DNA of 64,000 nt, taken from contig CM075857.1 of assembly GCA_037975125.1 (NCBI GenBank), positions 88,921,199 to 88,985,198 on the forward strand, given 5' to 3'. This DNA comes from Latrodectus hesperus (lineage: Eukaryota > Arthropoda > Arachnida > Araneae > Theridiidae). This document shows positions 51,490 through 63,245 of this stretch, one piece after another. Under the pieces are notes generated by a model. The model worked only from the letters and a program-made list of their open reading frames with translations, ran no database searches and was not told the origin of the DNA. Position numbers and translations under genes: made by a program. The stretch's first letter is position 1. Every line of letters begins with the position of its first letter.

Positions 51490-52510
51490 TGTAAAAAATA
51501 AATATGTATATAAAATAATAAAAATGAATACGTTTCAATACTATTAATAAGCAAAATTAGACCCAAATGTTACGTTAAGCAATGTGTATATTTTTATAGC
51601 TTATTTGTAAGATTTTTAAAATCCAATATTCTTTAACATTTACTTCGGATATAACTTGATATTTGATAAACATAATCAATCTGTAAATTCGATGCTATTT
51701 AATGGAAGGAAATCCAAATCCATACTATTTATGTACATACATGAATATATAAGCAGTATAAATAAAACAATATAAAGGGATTGAAAAATATAAGAAAGCT
51801 ATTATTTTATACAAATTAAAAAGAAAAAAACTGACTAAAATCGACAGTTTTATTATAGAAATAGTAAATACTGTTTTACAACATACAGATACATTATTCA
51901 TTAAGAATGTTGGGTAACTTTTGTGTACAGATTTTTAATAATGGAATATATTTATGGTTAAAATAACAGTATTGCCAAATACGGAATAATATGATTAAAA
52001 GTAATTCTAGAATTATTTTATCCTATTCCATTATTTCTGTATTACAGTAATTTATATTACTGATGTAATGAATTCAAACAAATTATGAATGTGAAATGAT
52101 ATATAATATATTTCTAATTTTCTAGCAAAAGCATATTCAAGGTAAATATCTTAATCATGTAATTAAAATTTAAATTTGTTTTTATGTTATAAATAATGTA
52201 TATAAAGAGGATTGAATAGCTATTCCTCGAATACAGTTACAAAAAAATATCGTATAATATTATAAATGGATGCTAGGTGTTTTTGTGCTTGTTCTTACTT
52301 ATGAACAGAAGAATAAAATGTTCTAAAGTATGCTGATCTATTACTTGAACGACCCATTTATTCAGTATTACAAGTTAATATTTATATATATATATATAGA
52401 TAGATGAGCATTTACTAATAAAAATTTGAATCTGTAGAAAATAATGTCCCTAAAATTTTTGGACTTCTTTTAAGAAATAAGCTTGTACTAAAAAGCATGA
52501 AAATTTATTT
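51490..52510. other. A+T-rich non-coding DNA
   Basis: Nothing is recognised beyond a short TA run at 52380-52400. Confidence 0.6.
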
Positions 52511-52522
52511 AAGGTTTTAAGT

Positions 52523-53140
52523 TTAACAAATGTATTTTTCAGAAACATTTTTGGTGAATTTCAAACCAGGAAATAATAAAAACGAGTCCTTTTCTAGAAA
52601 GCAGACTGAATAATGAATAACATGACAGTTCATCGGGTTCATATTGCCTTTGGTGACTTCCAACCAAAAATGAAGGTTATCTTTCCTGAAGGCATGGATG
52701 GCTGGAATATGAAGCATAGTAGAGCTAAAACCATCTGGAAATGGAGAAGAAATGCGAGTTGGGAGGGTGCAATAATGGCTCGTGTTCTGCCATCTTATAT
52801 TGCCGCGGAAAAGTAGACATAGTAAGACAGGTGCTCTCTGTAGATAGAAAGGGAAAAAAAACCTTCTCCAGCTGCAGTTTGACCAGTTTTGCCAGATACT
52901 CGAGTAACGCCTCTTTGATTGGTAAGAAATAAGAAGGAAGAGCATCACCACTTCGGGATAAAATTCGATTACAGTGCCACCAGATGATCTGGAAGATTGT
53001 GGAAATCGATAAACTTCCGAATGTCAAAAGTGACACATTGGATTGCAGTGGTTTATAAGTAACCCGTTCGTTATTGCGAGTTCTAGCAAATACTTGGTTG
53101 CAGCCTTGAATAAGCTTCTGTAAGCGTTGAAGCACTTTGT
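52523..53140 (-). other. G+C-richer island with two long overlapping minus-strand frames
   Basis: Two minus-strand frames of about 140 and 136 codons (52523-52951 and 52725-53135) overlap in different reading frames; both begin at GTG rather than ATG in their longest form. A 67-codon plus-strand frame from ATG (52613-52816) also overlaps. None has a recognisable domain. The lengths are unusual for this genome but partly explained by the local drop in stop codons. One of the frames may be a real exon or a decayed gene, and a single frameshift could join the two minus-strand frames. The choice is not decidable from the sequence alone. Confidence 0.22.
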
Positions 53141-53149
53141 AGAGATATG

Positions 53150-53850
53150 TAACAAAAACTAGTTATTCAACTGGATGTAATGAATTAAGGAAGCAAAAGC
53201 TTATTTTCAGAGTAGCAAATGAACGAAAACCGAATTTGAGTATTAATATGAAAGACTAATATTTTTCTATTTGTCTTACATTTTTTATGAATTATTAGAA
53301 AAGAATATTGTTATTTTCAGAAATAAACTCTATTAAATTAAGGTTTTAATCAAAATATTCTAAAGTCAGAGCATATTTCATATGTATACATCTTACAACA
53401 CAAATTTCATAATTTTTTTTTACTTCTCTTTTACATTTCAAAAAAATATTTGATTTAGAGTAAAATAATAGAAAGTTATAACTTTCATGAACATGACTTC
53501 GAATTCAACTTAAAGGATTAAAAAAATTACTATCACATAAATATCTTAAGCAATCTGGCCAACAGTAAAAAATTATTTTAAATATTATCTCATTGTCTTT
53601 ATGATAGCTTCCTCAGACATAAGTTTTATCTATGTTAAAAAATATGGATACATTATGAGTAAAAAAAAAGGCAACTCTTGTGCTGTTGGTAAAATTTAAG
53701 TGACGATGGATATAAAGTGGAACATTAAGGCAAATAACACAAATTTTACTTGTAAATTAAAAAATTTCCGTTAAAAATATTTTCGTCATAAAAATATGCA
53801 TGTATATTTGAAAGCTAATTTTTTTTCTATGGTATGTTTAGAAAAGTGAC
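53150..53850. other. A+T-rich non-coding DNA
   Basis: Nothing is recognised. Confidence 0.6.
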
Positions 53851-53853
53851 TTG

Positions 53854-54070
53854 TATTGGGTTGTTCGAAAAGTAATTTCGTTTTTCATGAAAAGGAAAAA
53901 CGTGCAGCAAATAAATATTGTATTGCATTGCACATTGCCTAATCTAGACCAATAGCTTTTACCATCTTTCTGGTAGTAGCATGATTCAACAGTCATAAAG
54001 TGGTTGATTTTTACTATCAAAAAGCTGATCCATGTAGGAAAAACGAAATTACTTTCTGAACAACCCAATA
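53854..54070 (-). mobile_element. internally deleted mariner-type element, 213 bp
   Basis: The element (53856-54068) has terminal inverted repeats of about 31 bp, beginning TTGGGTTGTTCGAAAAGTAA on the left and TTGGGTTGTTCAGAAAGTAA from the right. It is flanked by TA on both sides, the target-site duplication of Tc1/mariner elements. Most of the transposase is missing, leaving only a piece of its C-terminal end. Orientation is minus, from that piece. The 93-codon frame across it (53838-54119) is in the wrong frame for the transposase and is not a gene. Confidence 0.92.
53947..54030 (-). pseudogene. mariner transposase C-terminal remnant
   Basis: Minus-strand translation gives DQLFDSKNQPLYDC, a stop, IMLLPERW, a stop, then KLLV. 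The LFDSK...LY...LPERW pattern matches the C-terminal end of mariner transposases (family knowledge: FF-SK---FY--GI--LPERW-K--). Two in-frame stops and loss of everything upstream, including the DDD-type catalytic core, make it non-functional. Confidence 0.8.
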
Positions 54071-54276
54071 TTTTGTTGCTAAGCACGTGAATTTGTATCC
54101 TGTTGATGTTGGTAGACATTTTAATACGTGAAAGAAATATAGCTTATCACCAAGTTATTCTCATGACTTACAAAAGCAAGAAAAAAAAAAGACTTTTAAA
54201 CACGACTTTACAATGTAGTGACATTTAAAGCAAAATTAATCATAGCAAGTGGGAAGAAATTGAATTTCATTTCCCG

Positions 54277-54558
54277 TTATATTCTTTTAAAACGACGTTC
54301 CATGCGACCTCTTTGAGCACCTGTTAGTCCCACGTGTATCACTAAAATAATTCGCAAGTAGGGCAAGCGCAATTCATCTAAATCATTTACTTCATAATTA
54401 TAAATCAAGAAGCGTGTAGGCTGATTTTTTGAAAACAAGTTTCTTTTATGAAAACAAGAGCCTTTACTTGTGTATTGAGATAATTGGAAAATATTAAGAT
54501 TGAAAGAAATTCGAAACCTATTAAGATATATCAAATCGAAAGAAGCTTTAGATAGCAT
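54277..54558 (-). other. unrecognised minus-strand open frame, 93 codons
   Basis: The second half reads protein-like sequence (LIYNYEVNDLDELRLPYL, then IHVGLTGAQRGRMERRFKRI) with a donor-like AACAG|GTGCTC inside. The first half is ordinary translated A+T-rich DNA. No domain is recognised. An exon, an element fragment or chance are all possible. Confidence 0.17.
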
Positions 54559-54569
54559 GTTTTGAATTT

Positions 54570-55940
54570 AATATTAGATTTTTTTTTAAAAACCAAAAGA
54601 AAGTAAAAATGGTACATGGTAAAAAAATAACATAATTTTTTAAGAAATAAATAAAGAAGTATCATTTTTATTTCCTTATCTAATGAGAACCATTACATAA
54701 AAATAAATACAGCACACATTAAATTTATTTCCATTTCTAAAGTGTAAAAATTTAAACCGTTTCGATACAAACTGTCTGAAGCTCATTTTACGCATGGGGA
54801 GCATTTCTAAAACAACCCACTTCAAAAATGCATGGTAATCTAGAATGCACAATTTCGAAGAAAATAAACAAAGAGCACACGGAAAGAAAATAGTTTATTC
54901 AATCGTTAGCTCAATGGGCCTAGTTTTCGTCAAGACGGGCCATTGTCATCATCCATCAAAATTACTTCCCCTACACTCAAAACAAAAGAAACTAAAAGAG
55001 AAATTCCAGCGTGTGGCACTCATATATACGCAACTAACTTTGTTTTGATCAGATATTCCTTGCATTATAGCTTTATGTGATTTTGTTTTCGCCCCACTGG
55101 CTGAAAGATGATAAATGGTGTGTTATAATGTAAGCTAATGTGTACCCGCTACATAACAGATGGTTATATCGGAATTCATACTTAATGTTAGATATTGAAT
55201 ACGTGTAAAAACTAGTTGAATAAAGTATGCAGAATTTATGTAATTATAAACAAGAATCTTAAAATTAATTAGAAACTGCATGCAAGGAAAATTAATTAAA
55301 ATTTTGAATATTTTCCTTCCTTTTAATTAATATGGAAATAAAATGAAGAGTGATTAAGAATTATAGGAAAATTAATACACGCAGAGAATTTTTATTTGGC
55401 GATCTTCTTATATGAATGCCAACATAAATTTTATGTCTGAAATATATAATGATGCATTTTAAGTGAGTAGCCTATATCTTAAAATTTTAATAACATTTTT
55501 CATTTATAATAATATTTATCTTACCAACACTTTAAAAAACATTTCTTATAAATAGACATAATCGCTTTTGAAAATAATATATACCTTTATGTGTTCTGCT
55601 ATAATTCATCATGGCATTTAAATAAATTTCAAGAGAAATGAGATCTATGAATTTAAATTACTTTTTATTATGTATACATAAATTATATATAAACATGTTT
55701 CAGTTCTTTTAAATAAGACTACATTTCCATACAACAATTAAAACGAATAAAAGTTATCGAATTACTTTATGTGCACCACAACTTTATTGATGTATGTACA
55801 TAATTTATTTGTTAATAAACAAAAAGTAACTGCAACTAATTATATTATGTAAATTGATGACGTAAGAAAATGTAAAAGTGATTTTCAAAAATAGTAATGC
55901 TAAATTTTATGTATAATAAATATAAACTTGGTGAAAACAA
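54570..55940. other. mostly A+T-rich non-coding DNA
   Basis: A G+C-richer patch at 54880-55120 overlaps a 67-codon plus-strand frame without a motif. Nothing else is recognised. Confidence 0.5.
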
Positions 55941-55944
55941 TAAA

Positions 55945-56118
<174 letters not shown>

Positions 56119-56119
56119 A

Positions 56120-57950
56120 AGAAAGAATATGCTCTATCAATTCATTGTACCCTTTTCATAAACAAAGTTGGTTTTGATTTTATTTTGAGGCAGCTGTGGA
56201 CAAAATAAATTCTAACACCTCTTAACACAAGTAAAAGAAAGAGTACCGTGTGCCAGTTTAAATTTCATTTGGCTGAACAACTTTAGAATTCAAAGGAAGC
56301 TAAAGAATAGAAAGTAAACTAAAGTGAGAATCTCTGCATTGAAACATCTGCGAAAGAAGTAAATAACAATTTTAGAACCTAAGTGACAAATCACCGAGTT
56401 TTGCTTAGCTTATAAATAATGTAAATATATTTCTTCTCCTTTTTCGATTTGTAAAATAAAATTATTCGTTAAAATAAGGTAAAAAAAAATAATAATAATT
56501 TCCATTCTCTGCGGTGATTTCTATATGTCAAAGAACATAAAGCTAACCCAAAGAAATGAGAATTTTTTTGAAGATAATAAAAGGTAATAACAGTTTTTGG
56601 TATTTTTTGGAGGAATGTGCCACTTTTTCATTGAATCTGTGATGACGCCTTCGGTACCAACTTTTCTAAAATGCTTCATTTGAATAATAAAAAGATACGG
56701 AAATGTTTTTGTATTATTTCAATATAATTATTCTTGACTTGAATTATCCTGAAATTCATTTAGCGTATTCCTAAAAAGATTTTTTAACATAATTCCGAAT
56801 GTTAATGAATAGCAAAAAAAAGCCTTTATGAATACAGCATTTAAAAAATTTGTTCTGAATCAGAAATATTGAATTTGATAGATGTTGAATATGCATTTCG
56901 ATTGTTTAATATATCATAAAGCTTTTATTGACCTTATATTCTTTAAAAAACAATCAATGGCAGACAACATACATATTTTTCTACAATTAAGCACTTAAAA
57001 TGGTTCTTAAATTTAGTTTTGAAATAAAGATGAATATATAACGTTACTAAGAGAAAAACTAAACAGAAATTTAGCTGTCTAGATTTTAATTAGACAACTA
57101 AATTAGAACTTATTTAGTTTGAGAATGGTTAGTGATTTAGAATGTATGTTTAACAAACATTTAAAGGAATAAAATTAAAAGGGATACTTTTATATTAAAG
57201 ATTATTATAGTTCTTAAACTAAACAACGTATCTGCTTCGTTAAATTTTATTTAAGGAATTGAAATTAATCCAAAAAATTTCATCAATTGCATGAAAAATT
57301 TATTGTAGATAGTACTGATTTAAAATATATACTAATTTCTTGAAACTCAACTGAGTATATTTTTTTAAATTAGGATGATAATTTTTATATATATATATAT
57401 ACTATCAAGTAATAAAAAATGTTCAAATTAGTAAAGCAACATTGTATTCATTTTTAATAAATAGAGGTAATTGATAATACATAAAAAGTATTTTATGTAT
57501 AAATGGCTTATATTCCTTTTAACACATAAAATTAATTTTTAACAGGAATAAAATATTTTATATAATTTTTACATAAATTGGACATAAATTGACGATTTAG
57601 TTTAACAACTTCTAATAAATTAAATAATGGAAAAATTAAACATCTTTAAAAATTATAAATAATGCTGGAGTGTGTTGCAGAACTTTACTCATTTAAACAT
57701 AAAAAATGCACTACATTAATAATAATTTCAATTCTTTTCACAAAAAACTTATTTGCTACATAAATAATCCTAACATCCAAAATTTTCTCACTTCTTTAAT
57801 GGAATGATTTATTATTTCACAAGTTTAGCTCAAAGCCAGATTCTATAAAAAAAAGTGACAAACGTTATTTTACTAAACATGCAAAGAGAAAAACAGCCTC
57901 AGCCTTAAAAACAAAAACAAGTTCAAGAAATGAAAGAATTTTCGTTAAAT
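56120..57950. other. A+T-rich non-coding DNA
   Basis: Nothing is recognised beyond a short TA run near 57387-57402. Confidence 0.6.
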
Positions 57951-57954
57951 AGTC

Positions 57955-58350
57955 GATACTGTGTTGCACGGAGAACTGAAAAAAAAAAAAAAGAAATTCA
58001 ACAAAAGGAAGGTTATTTCTCATTGTGCCATTATTTCATGTATTTTGGAGAAAATGCAAAAAAGGTCAAAAAAATATCGGAATGTTTTACAAAACGAGCC
58101 GAAGCCCACTACACTTCGAGCGCGACACGGGTTATTTTGCTCCTAAAAAAGAACAAAAATAACTATTGAAATCCAATAACTATATGACTTCGAGTCCTGA
58201 ACAAATCACACTTGCATATCCCATAATGCATTGCAGTGGAAAAGTAGCTCAAGTCTAGCAAGGAGAGACTGATACAAAACACATTGCATTTCGACGGCCG
58301 AGACTGGAATAGAAATTCAATACATCGATGTCGCTTGGAAGTACGCGTGC
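57955..58350. other. G+C-richer patch
   Basis: The patch is balanced in composition with short overlapping frames (57930-58169, 57961-58146) that run through an A-rich tract and have no motif. A POU/Hox-like CATAATGCATTGCA word lies near 58222. No gene is supported. Confidence 0.2.
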
Positions 58351-58359
58351 AAGAGAGAA

Positions 58360-59355
58360 ATCAGTACAATCAGTACTGAAAAGTGTTTTTTTCCAAGATC
58401 TTGAATAAATTTGTATAAATTAAGATTATTTCTGGTGGAATTTTAAATGCCGAGATGATGTAGGATTTGCCTTGAAAAAGAAAAGGGGATGTTAATTTCC
58501 GAGGGTGAAATGCACTTCCCTTTCGTCTCCTAATCGAATTCAGTTTTAAATGCTTCTTCTTCAAAATCAAGAAGTAATCATTTATTTATACAAGTTCTCT
58601 CCAAATATGTTCTTACTTATTAGAAAAAAAAGATGCAAATGAGTAATGATATGTTTCATCATTGATAAAAATCTTTTTACGATTTAGCTAAAAGCTTATG
58701 AATTTGTTATACTTGGCAAATGCTAGATTTAATGATCGCTAGATTCAACGTTAAGATCATTTTGACACCAATAAATAACATTTATGCTGTGCTGCTTTTG
58801 TTTCATTTTTAATCTAGTACAAAGAATGTTTATCATTTATCTTACGTCAAACTTTGTATATATAATTTTTTTAAAAAAAAAAAACATTTTATTGCATTTG
58901 TTGATTTTAAAAATATGTTCTCAAATATTTTCCATAATATAAAATGCGTAATATAATATGTGTAAATCGATGATAAATTTCAACATTTCTTTTAAGTAAG
59001 TTAATTTCGTTTAATTATCTAAAGAAAATTTCTTTTTGACAAAATGATTTATAATAATTTATGATATGATGTTCAGTGCTCTTTACTTACGAAATTCTTA
59101 TATCTTTGAATTTATTTTATTCATTTGAAATTAGAGAAATTTTTACTATAAAATAGTATATATTTTTGTATTTAATTTTGAAACAAAATATGTATCTTTT
59201 TTACTGATTACAAATAAATGTGTAAAAAATATTTTTAATCACTACATTTAATTTAATTAAAATAATGTAAAAAAAGTTCAATATTTTATTCTAAATATAT
59301 TTATTTTCAGCTGATTCGTTATGCCATTTATTTTACACAAGTAAATTATTGGTAC
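58360..59355. other. A+T-rich non-coding DNA
   Basis: Nothing is recognised. Confidence 0.6.
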
Positions 59356-59358
59356 TAC

Positions 59359-59664
59359 TTAATGTTCCGCCGCCTAACTTGTCTAGTGGTCAGTGTGCCT
59401 GACTGCGGATAAGGAGGTTATGGGTTCGGATCCCGGTTCAGGCATGGATGTACACACTCTCTCTCTCTATCAATTCTGTCTTTGTCCTTTCCTCGTATGA
59501 ATGAGGTGTGAATAGTTGCCTACCCTATAAACGGGTACCTATAGCATGTGTATATGTAAGAAGTCGGAATCCACATCAAATATGGTTCTGTTGGAAAAGT
59601 GGAGCAGCACACCCCATATTGCAAGCCTTGCTGGCACACGACAACAACAACATTTTAATGTTCC
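59359..59664 (+). mobile_element. tRNA-derived SINE, copy 1
   Basis: The element spans about 59369-59654 and is flanked by TTAATGTTCC on both sides (59359-59368 and 59655-59664). The head carries RNA polymerase III promoter boxes: an A box around 59380-59391 (TGTCTAGTGGTC) and a B box at 59423-59433 (GGTTCGGATCC). A CT-rich stretch and a body follow, ending in (ACA)n, the likely priming tail. The head is tRNA-like but the acceptor stem pairs poorly, so it is not a tRNA gene. The two frames of 62-64 codons inside are by-products. Copying would need a partner LINE in trans. Confidence 0.93.
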
Positions 59665-59669
59665 TTTTT

Positions 59670-61170
59670 CTCTATTCTATATATATAATAATATAACTCG
59701 ATTCACTTTGATTTATAATTTTGGATGTTTCGCTTTTTGAATATGAATATAGTATTCAAAAATGAGAATGAATGATATAAATATAAGATTAAAATAGATT
59801 AAATTGTGATAAGTAATTTATTATAAAAAAGCTTTAGAGTACTATAAAAAATAATGTGTTTCAAGGATTATAATATTCGAAACCAAAAGTAGATTAGATT
59901 GGTACAGGAAGTAAACAAAGTAAGAATAAAATACATTTAAAAAATAAATAAAAGCAGCTTTTTCTTTCAAAAGCAACCCTCACTTATTATAAAAGAATCA
60001 ATTTATTAAAATAACACCTATTTCTTTAAATAGTGCAATATTTTTATTTTTAGTTCTTGTCTTAATATCGTGTCTAGGTAACATAATATAATTGACTGAA
60101 ACATTTTTGTCATTGGTCCAAAACATTAAGCTAATGTACTACAACAGTGTAAAATAGCCTGAACGAAAGAAATAGCATTTCTCAAAAATGCAAGTAATTT
60201 GTAGAGGGTTTTATTAAAAATATATTAGCATTTTGTTGGAACTTGGCTCTGAACAAGATTTCTCCTAAGTTCATTAACTATTTCATATTGAAGTGCTTGT
60301 TTTACTTAGTACATTTTAAGAATATTCTCATATTTGCTTAGAAAAAATATCTCATTATTTGTACTCATTTATTTTATTTTATTTAACATCTGAATGTATG
60401 CGTGGCTAAATGAAAAAATAACCATTATTTAAGTACAGCAACATTTTCTATGAACTGGAAAACCGCTTACGAGCCGAAATATGCATGTTAATACAATAGT
60501 TCCTGGAAGAACAAGAAAATTCATATATATAAATCTTTTCAAGAATACTGAAGTCTATATTTACCGTTTCGGAAATTTTATTTACTTCCTTTTTCGTGGA
60601 TGAATGCCAAAAAACGTCGCCGTAGCACTTATATTCGTTGAAAATCATCTCTTTAATGTACTATGAAACAAAAAAAGAAAGTCGCCAAAGGCGTATGAAT
60701 GCTTCCTAGGGAGTGAACAGGACATCGGATAAACTGCAATGTCTTCACGAATGTGACAGTGTATGTGTTTCTTGCGGTATTTGAGTAAAAAAAACACGAG
60801 AGTCGTGAAATATGTGTCTGAACAATGCTTTTCCTACAGGGAAAAGAAACTCATATTAACGATGCGTTACTGCTGGTCTGTGGATCAGGAGTTTATGGTA
60901 AACAAGTCATATTTAAGCTGAAGAATTTTGACAGTCATGCTAATTTTAAGGTTTCGTAAAATATCTAAAATACTTATAGCTATACAAATATTTTGCAACG
61001 TGTAATATAAATGACAGAGAGAAATGAATAGACTTTAATTTTTTTGTAGGTGAACCATATAAAAGAAAATATTTTTGCTTGTTATTGAAACATACTCCAT
61101 TTAAATTAAAGCACACAAGCATTGGATAAAATACAAATGAGGACAGCAAAAGAATGAATATTAAATATTT
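59670..61170. other. A+T-rich DNA with a G+C-richer patch
   Basis: The patch at 60570-60900 has no long frame. No gene or RNA is recognised. Confidence 0.5.
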
Positions 61171-61175
61171 AAAAT

Positions 61176-61505
61176 ATTATGTGTAATTGTTGTTGTTGTT
61201 TACTAATGACAATTGGACAAGCCAAGCTCGCTATGCTATGCGAATTAAGTCAATTGGAGCGTCTTTCGTTTTAATCATAGCACCATGAAGGTGAAAGTAC
61301 GACTTTGCTCTACACACATGTCATAGTTACCCGTTTATAGGGTAGGCAACCATTCACACCTCATTCATACAAGGAAAGGACAAACATAGGATAGATAGAG
61401 AGAGAAAGTATAACCATGCCCGAACCGGATTTCAAACCCAGGACTTCCCTATACGCAGTCAGGCACGCTGACCACTAGACAAGTTGGCCGGCATTATGTG
61501 TAATT
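61176..61505 (-). mobile_element. tRNA-derived SINE, copy 2, different 3' body
   Basis: The element spans about 61189-61492 in minus orientation, with a perfect 13-bp duplication ATTATGTGTAATT at both ends (61176-61188 and 61493-61505). The head and central part (tRNA-like region, CT-rich stretch, CCTTTCCTTGTATGAATGAG, CCTACCCTATAAACGGGTA) match copies 1 and 3. Downstream of the CATGTGT word the sequence is unrelated to theirs, although the tail is again (AAC)n. The B box has decayed (TTTGAAATCC). Confidence 0.93.
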
Positions 61506-61666
61506 AATCTGACTATAACTAAATGAGGAAAAATAGAAAAATGGGAAAATTAGCATTTCAAAAAGTAAAAATTGCAAAACATATAAAGTATATAATTTGT
61601 CACTATAGGTATTTATGTATGCATTTAGATAAGATAAATACATCCTAATATTTTATTTAAATGTTT

Positions 61667-61983
61667 CACCAATATATTAATGATGTAGCTGTTATTGCTT
61701 GTGCCAGCTAGGCTGGCATTATGGGGTGCGCTGCTCCACTTTTCCAACTGAACCATAAATTTGGTGTGGAGTCCGACTTCCTTAGTATACACATGCCATA
61801 GATACCCATTTATAGAGTAGGCAACCATTCGCAACCTATTCATACAAGGAAAGGACAAAGACAGAATAGATAGAGAGAGAAAGTACATCCATGCCCGAAC
61901 CGGGATTCGAACCCAGGACCTCCCTATCTGCAGTCGGGCACGCTGACCACTAGACAAGTTAGACGGCACCAATATTAATGAAA
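61667..61983 (-). mobile_element. tRNA-derived SINE, copy 3
   Basis: The element spans about 61684-61966 in minus orientation. The flanks are ACCAATATATTAATGA and ACCAATATTAATGA, a target-site duplication differing by a 2-bp indel. The B box is intact (GGTTCGAATCC) and the body is of the copy-1 type. The tail is degenerate (AGCAATAACAGCTACA). The 115-codon minus-strand frame (61625-61972), with its SWVRIPV motif, is the SINE head read as protein and should not be annotated as a gene. Confidence 0.93.
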
Positions 61984-61989
61984 AAATGA

Positions 61990-62985
61990 AATGATATCTA
62001 ATTTAGATTTATTAAAAAACAATATTATTTAGAAAAACATTATAATTTTATTATAACAATCATACACAAATACATAAACTATCGATATTAACAATTCTTT
62101 TTATTTATAAAATTATCCATTTAAACTATTTTTGAAATTAAATTATGTGTATGTATCATATATCAATAGAAAACAGTGCTATTATTTATCTGCATATCAA
62201 TACGACTACATTCCGCCCGGAAAAGATTTCTTGAAGAAACTATAGAAACAATTCATTTGTTGAACAAATTGAAAATAATTAAAATAAAAGTGTTATATTA
62301 CTATCCACAATTCATTAAATTACTTGAAATTTATAGCGTTTTTAATTAATTTAACATATTACTTCATTAAATCTATTCCTATTATTTTGATCTGTAAAAA
62401 CTTTTTAATTTCTTTTTTAATAATTTATTCTCATTGATCCTGGTTCTGGGACAAATAATTTCCTGAATTAATTCATGTAAAGGTTTCTCTCTATTATTTC
62501 CTAAATTTGTTTTAGTATTATTAATATTCAAATGAGATTGCGAAAATTGATAACTAAAATAGATTACAACTATTAAGTCAAGCATGATATTTGCGAATAC
62601 ATATTAGAAATATTTGTTCTTATGAATACATATTAATAATTCATAATGCAAATGAAAGCAAAGAAAAGTAAAATTGCATAATGTGCCAATGGCAAATTTA
62701 ACAATAACCGAAGATTAATATTTACTCAAACATTTTAACATTCCTTTTCAACCACAAAATATTCAAAACTCACACATGTCAACGAAAAATAATAATTTAA
62801 CTTTTCTAAGAACTCCCATCGAGGTGATCGTTACACGATGTCATAATTTTATTAGGTTTTTTTTTCAGCTTATTTCTTTACTTTTCGATTCTTTTTATAC
62901 ATTACTGTCCCGTTAACGCTCCATAAAACACTCCGTCAATAACCCGTTGATAACTCGCCTATTTGGGTAATGTGTACAATCTGGT
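61990..62985. other. A+T-rich non-coding DNA
   Basis: Nothing is recognised. The 67-codon minus-strand frame 62382-62585 has no motif. Confidence 0.6.
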
Positions 62986-62989
62986 TGGG

Positions 62990-63245
62990 AACTTCCCCCC
63001 TCCATTTCTTGCCCTGTTTCAGTTACGTAAGTAAAAGTTTTCCATTATAATGACTCGTAGGAGTCAAACAGCAGGCGTTGCGCGGGGGCGTTCCGAGAGC
63101 CACGCGCAAATTGAGTGATGAGGCCCTAGGGCTAAACGTCGGTTACACACCCTCACGACACTGTAATCCAACGCCCCTTCTACACATGCAAATCAGAAAT
63201 GGGCGGCCATAAGCGCTTCATTCATAAAAACGAGGGACTAAACTT
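62990..63245. promoter_or_regulatory. CpG-rich island, possible promoter or enhancer
   Basis: This is the most G+C-rich stretch of the window: 63061-63120 is about 60% G+C by count, with many CpG dinucleotides. It contains TTACGTAA near 63031 (PAR-bZIP-type palindrome), a perfect octamer ATGCAAAT near 63187, and GGGCGG near 63201. There is no open frame of note. A TTTCAG and a GTAAGT lie only 4 nt apart near 63027-63040 on the plus strand. A regulatory function is inferred from composition and motif density. Confidence 0.4.

Noticed and set aside
53838..54119. 93-codon minus-strand protein
   Set aside because: It crosses the mariner relic in a frame other than that of the transposase remnant.
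59369..59447. tRNA gene with A and B boxes
   Set aside because: The tRNA-like head is part of a SINE with target-site duplications and a body, and the acceptor stem pairs poorly.
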